NCBI GenBank assembly: GCA_964500365.1 | Contig: CAZCPB010000056.1 | Span: 1 to 18,702 of the forward strand | Direction: 5' to 3' | Length of the DNA stretch: 18,702 nucleotides | Source of the DNA: CAZCPB01 sp964500365 | GTDB lineage: Bacteria; Planctomycetota; Phycisphaerae; Phycisphaerales; UBA1924 | Shown here: positions 16,933 through 18,702 of the stretch, piece after piece | How the letters are laid out: each line of letters begins with the position of its first letter | How positions within the stretch are numbered: the first letter of the stretch is position 1 | Position numbers and translations under genes: made by a program | Notes under the pieces: generated by a model | What the model was told of the DNA's origin: nothing | The model's database searches: none | The model's input: only the letters and a program-made list of their open reading frames with translations

Positions 16933-17744
16933 GGTCTGATCGTCGTGTGTCGAACCGGCCGGCTTCAGCACCCGGCCACGAACGCGTCCACGTACGCGTC
17001 AAAGTCGTCGCCCGTCACGAACGTGTCGTTGTTGAAGTCCGCCGAGGCGTTCCCCGCCTGGAACTCGTTCACGAACTCGTCGAAGTCGTCACCGGTCACG
17101 AACCCGTCCATGTTGAAGTCCGACGGGCAGAACACGCTGTAGGTCGCCGACGCGCTCGTGTCGCTCCCGCACCCGTTGCTCACCACGCAGTCGATCACGC
17201 TCCCGTTGTCACCAAGGTCCGCCGGGTTGAACGTCAGCGTCGCCGTCGTCGCCCCGCTCACCGACCCCCCGTCCACAAGGTTCACCGTGTTCTTCCGCCA
17301 CTGGTAGCTCAAGGTCGGGCTCCCCGTCGCCGTCACGCTGAACGACGCCGAGAAGTACTGCGCCTTGACCCCCTGGTCCGACGGGTCCGACGTGATCGTC
17401 GGCGGCACGTTCACCGCGACCGCCGCCGCGTTGCTGGTCGTCGAGCCGCACGAGTTGGTCGCCACGCAGTCGTACGAGCCCGCGTCGCCCGGCTGGATGT
17501 TGTTGAGCGTCAGCGTCGTCCCGGTCTGACCGCCGAGGTTCACCGTGTCCTTACGCCACTGGTAGGTCGGGCCGGGCGTCCCCGAGGCCGCCACGCTCAG
17601 CACCACGTTGGCGCCCTGGCAGAACGTCCCGCCCGAGGGGTGCTGCGAGAACGTCGGGCACACCGCCGACGAGTCGATCGTCAGGATCCCCGAACCCTGC
17701 GCCGACTGCCCGTCCGGGTTCGTGATCGTCACGTTGCGGGCGCC
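16900..17744 (-). repeat. Right copy of the ~844-bp near-identical direct repeat
   Basis: Partner of 11028-11871, same orientation, starting 5.87 kb further right. It covers the terminator and the last 260 codons of gene C. The sequences part at 17745, where C reads into a more distant version of the IPT-like domain. Confidence 0.9.
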
Positions 17745-18702
17745 CGTCGCCGCGCCGCCGGAAACCGAGATGTTCATTGTCACCTGGGTGGGCGTGGACG
17801 TGCTCCACGAGACCGAGTTGACGGTGACGCCGCTGCCGCTGACCGCCGCGGCAATTCGGTTGGGGTACGAGGCGTCGGTGTCGTAGAACTCGCTGCCGGG
17901 GGCCGGGGTCGCGGTCACGACGACGTTGACGTTGGAAGCGCCCTGGGCGACGCTCGGCGGGCTGCACGAGCTGGGCGTCGGGGGCGGAGGAGCCAGGAGC
18001 TTGATCGCGCGGACGCCCCAGGAGTTGTTGGCGTTGCAGTACTGCTGGAACTGCCAGATGGACTGGTCATCGCTGGGATCGACGAACGCGGTCGAGTAGT
18101 CGCCCCAGCGCTGCGTGCCGCTGCCCTGGGCGTTGTAGGCGGTGGTCGATGTCTGAGCGAGCGTCGGGGCCTGGGTAGTGCCGAGGGCGTCGGTGCGGAG
18201 GCGACCCGCGACGGCGATCTGGGCCCGCGAGCTTGCGTTGGCCTGGGTGCAGCCCAGGGCCATGTGCCCCTGGCCGCTCATGGCGACCGAGCCCATCCAG
18301 TAGTTCATCAGGGAGCCGGAGCTGTCGAAGAGCGTGCCGGACTGCACGAGCGTCGGGCTGCCCGAGGTGGGCGCGTTGATCTCGTACCAGCGCATGCCGT
18401 CGCGGTTGCCGCTGCTGCTGGCCACGCCGCTGGAGTTCACCTCGATCTGGTGGGCCGTCCAGAGCGTGCGCGCGCCGGTGAAGCGGTTCAGGTGGATCTG
18501 GGCGCAGGCGAGGCGGTCATCGAGGGCGTCGAGGGCGCCGGTCGTGCCCTGGCACGGGACCGACTGCGGGTTGTTGGTCGAGGGGACGGTGAGGTTGAGG
18601 TTGCCCGAGATCGAGGGCGACCCGCCGGGGTTGCTCACGCGCCGCAGGACCAGCGTGCCGAAGCTCGACTGGCTGGGGCCGATGAAGAAGCCGACGGTCG
18701 CG
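16965..18702 (-). CDS. Secreted Ig-like, dockerin-tailed protein, paralog C (5' end off window)
   Basis: The last ~578 residues of a third paralog; the frame is open through the window's right edge, where it still aligns with A and B (ATVGFFIGPSQSSFGTLVLRR against ATEGYIVGPDNAQFGRIVIRR), so the GTG at 18638 is not a start. Visible parts: second half of the beta-rich region (YWMGSVAMSGQGHMALG, QRWGDYSTAFVDPSDD), linker PPPPTP, IPT/TIG-like domain, two Ig-like domains and the Cys-to-Gly-Cys dockerin-like module. From the end of the IPT domain on, the protein is identical to A except for one Ser in place of Thr. In the IPT domain and before it, C is the most distant of the three (ATPAPGSEFYDTDASYPNRI). 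The whole protein is presumably about 900 residues with a signal peptide. Confidence 0.85.
   Translation of the reverse strand, partial: ATVGFFIGPSQSSFGTLVLRRVSNPGGSPSISGNLNLTVPSTNNPQSVPCQGTTGALDALDDRLACAQIHLNRFTGARTLWTAHQIEVNSSGVASSSGNRDGMRWYEINAPTSGSPTLVQSGTLFDSSGSLMNYWMGSVAMSGQGHMALGCTQANASSRAQIAVAGRLRTDALGTTQAPTLAQTSTTAYNAQGSGTQRWGDYSTAFVDPSDDQSIWQFQQYCNANNSWGVRAIKLLAPPPPTPSSCSPPSVAQGASNVNVVVTATPAPGSEFYDTDASYPNRIAAAVSGSGVTVNSVSWSTSTPTQVTMNISVSGGAATGARNVTITNPDGQSAQGSGILTIDSSAVCPTFSQHPSGGTFCQGANVVLSVAASGTPGPTYQWRKDTVNLGGQTGTTLTLNNIQPGDAGSYDCVATNSCGSTTSNAAAVAVNVPPTITSDPSDQGVKAQYFSASFSVTATGSPTLSYQWRKNTVNLVDGGSVSGATTATLTFNPADLGDNGSVIDCVVSNGCGSDTSASATYSVFCPSDFNMDGFVTGDDFDEFVNEFQAGNASADFNNDTFVTGDDFDAYVDAFVAGC

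Noticed and set aside
16697..17002. Extension of gene B to a start at 17002
   Set aside because: It would run over the terminator and end of gene C; the start at 16696 has AGGAGG and a proper signal peptide.

Overview
The window is high-GC DNA, mostly organised as short operons. The combination of a prepilin-like N-terminus with a variable body, a long list of secreted Ig-like proteins ending in a dockerin-like 'CPSDFN...AGC' tail, and lpxC/rplM/rpsI/lysS/nuoE of ordinary bacterial type suggests a planctomycete, most likely of the Phycisphaerae. This placement is inferred from gene content and protein style, not from a marker-gene comparison.

Left part (1-11032) is mostly housekeeping. It opens with the 3' end of lpxC (lipid A synthesis), then a two-gene unit of a pseudopilin-like protein and a single-pass membrane protein. 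These meet head-on, with no spacer, a minus-strand membrane-anchored protein of unknown function. Next come the ribosomal pair rplM-rpsI (minus strand), a divergent 322-bp regulatory gap, a CPBP-family intramembrane protease with a long acidic N-terminal region, and lysS, which converges on it with 3 bp between stops. A divergent gap holding a striking inverted/direct repeat (CGGACATG, three copies) separates lysS from an operon of a lamin-tail-domain protein and nuoE (Complex I 24-kDa subunit). A lipoprotein of DUF4185-like beta-propeller type and a small basic protein follow.

Right part (11028-18702) is an array of three paralogous minus-strand genes of about 2.7 kb, here called A, B and C from left to right (C is cut by the window's right edge). 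Where complete, each encodes a secreted protein with a signal peptide, a ~520-residue repeat-rich beta domain, a proline linker, an IPT/TIG-like domain, two Ig-like domains and a 54-residue C-terminal dockerin-like module with two calcium-loop motifs, bracketed by cysteines and ending in Gly-Cys. Each gene has its own rho-independent terminator; A and B have strong ribosome binding sites and sizeable leaders, so they look like separate transcription units.

The most notable signal is that the last ~780 coding bases plus the terminator of A and C are almost identical (3 coding mismatches, 691 bp in a row without one), while the intervening gene B is clearly diverged there. Just upstream of that block A instead resembles B. 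This mosaic, with a different synonymous-codon style inside the block, points to recent gene conversion or cassette exchange of the Ig-Ig-dockerin end of these surface proteins.
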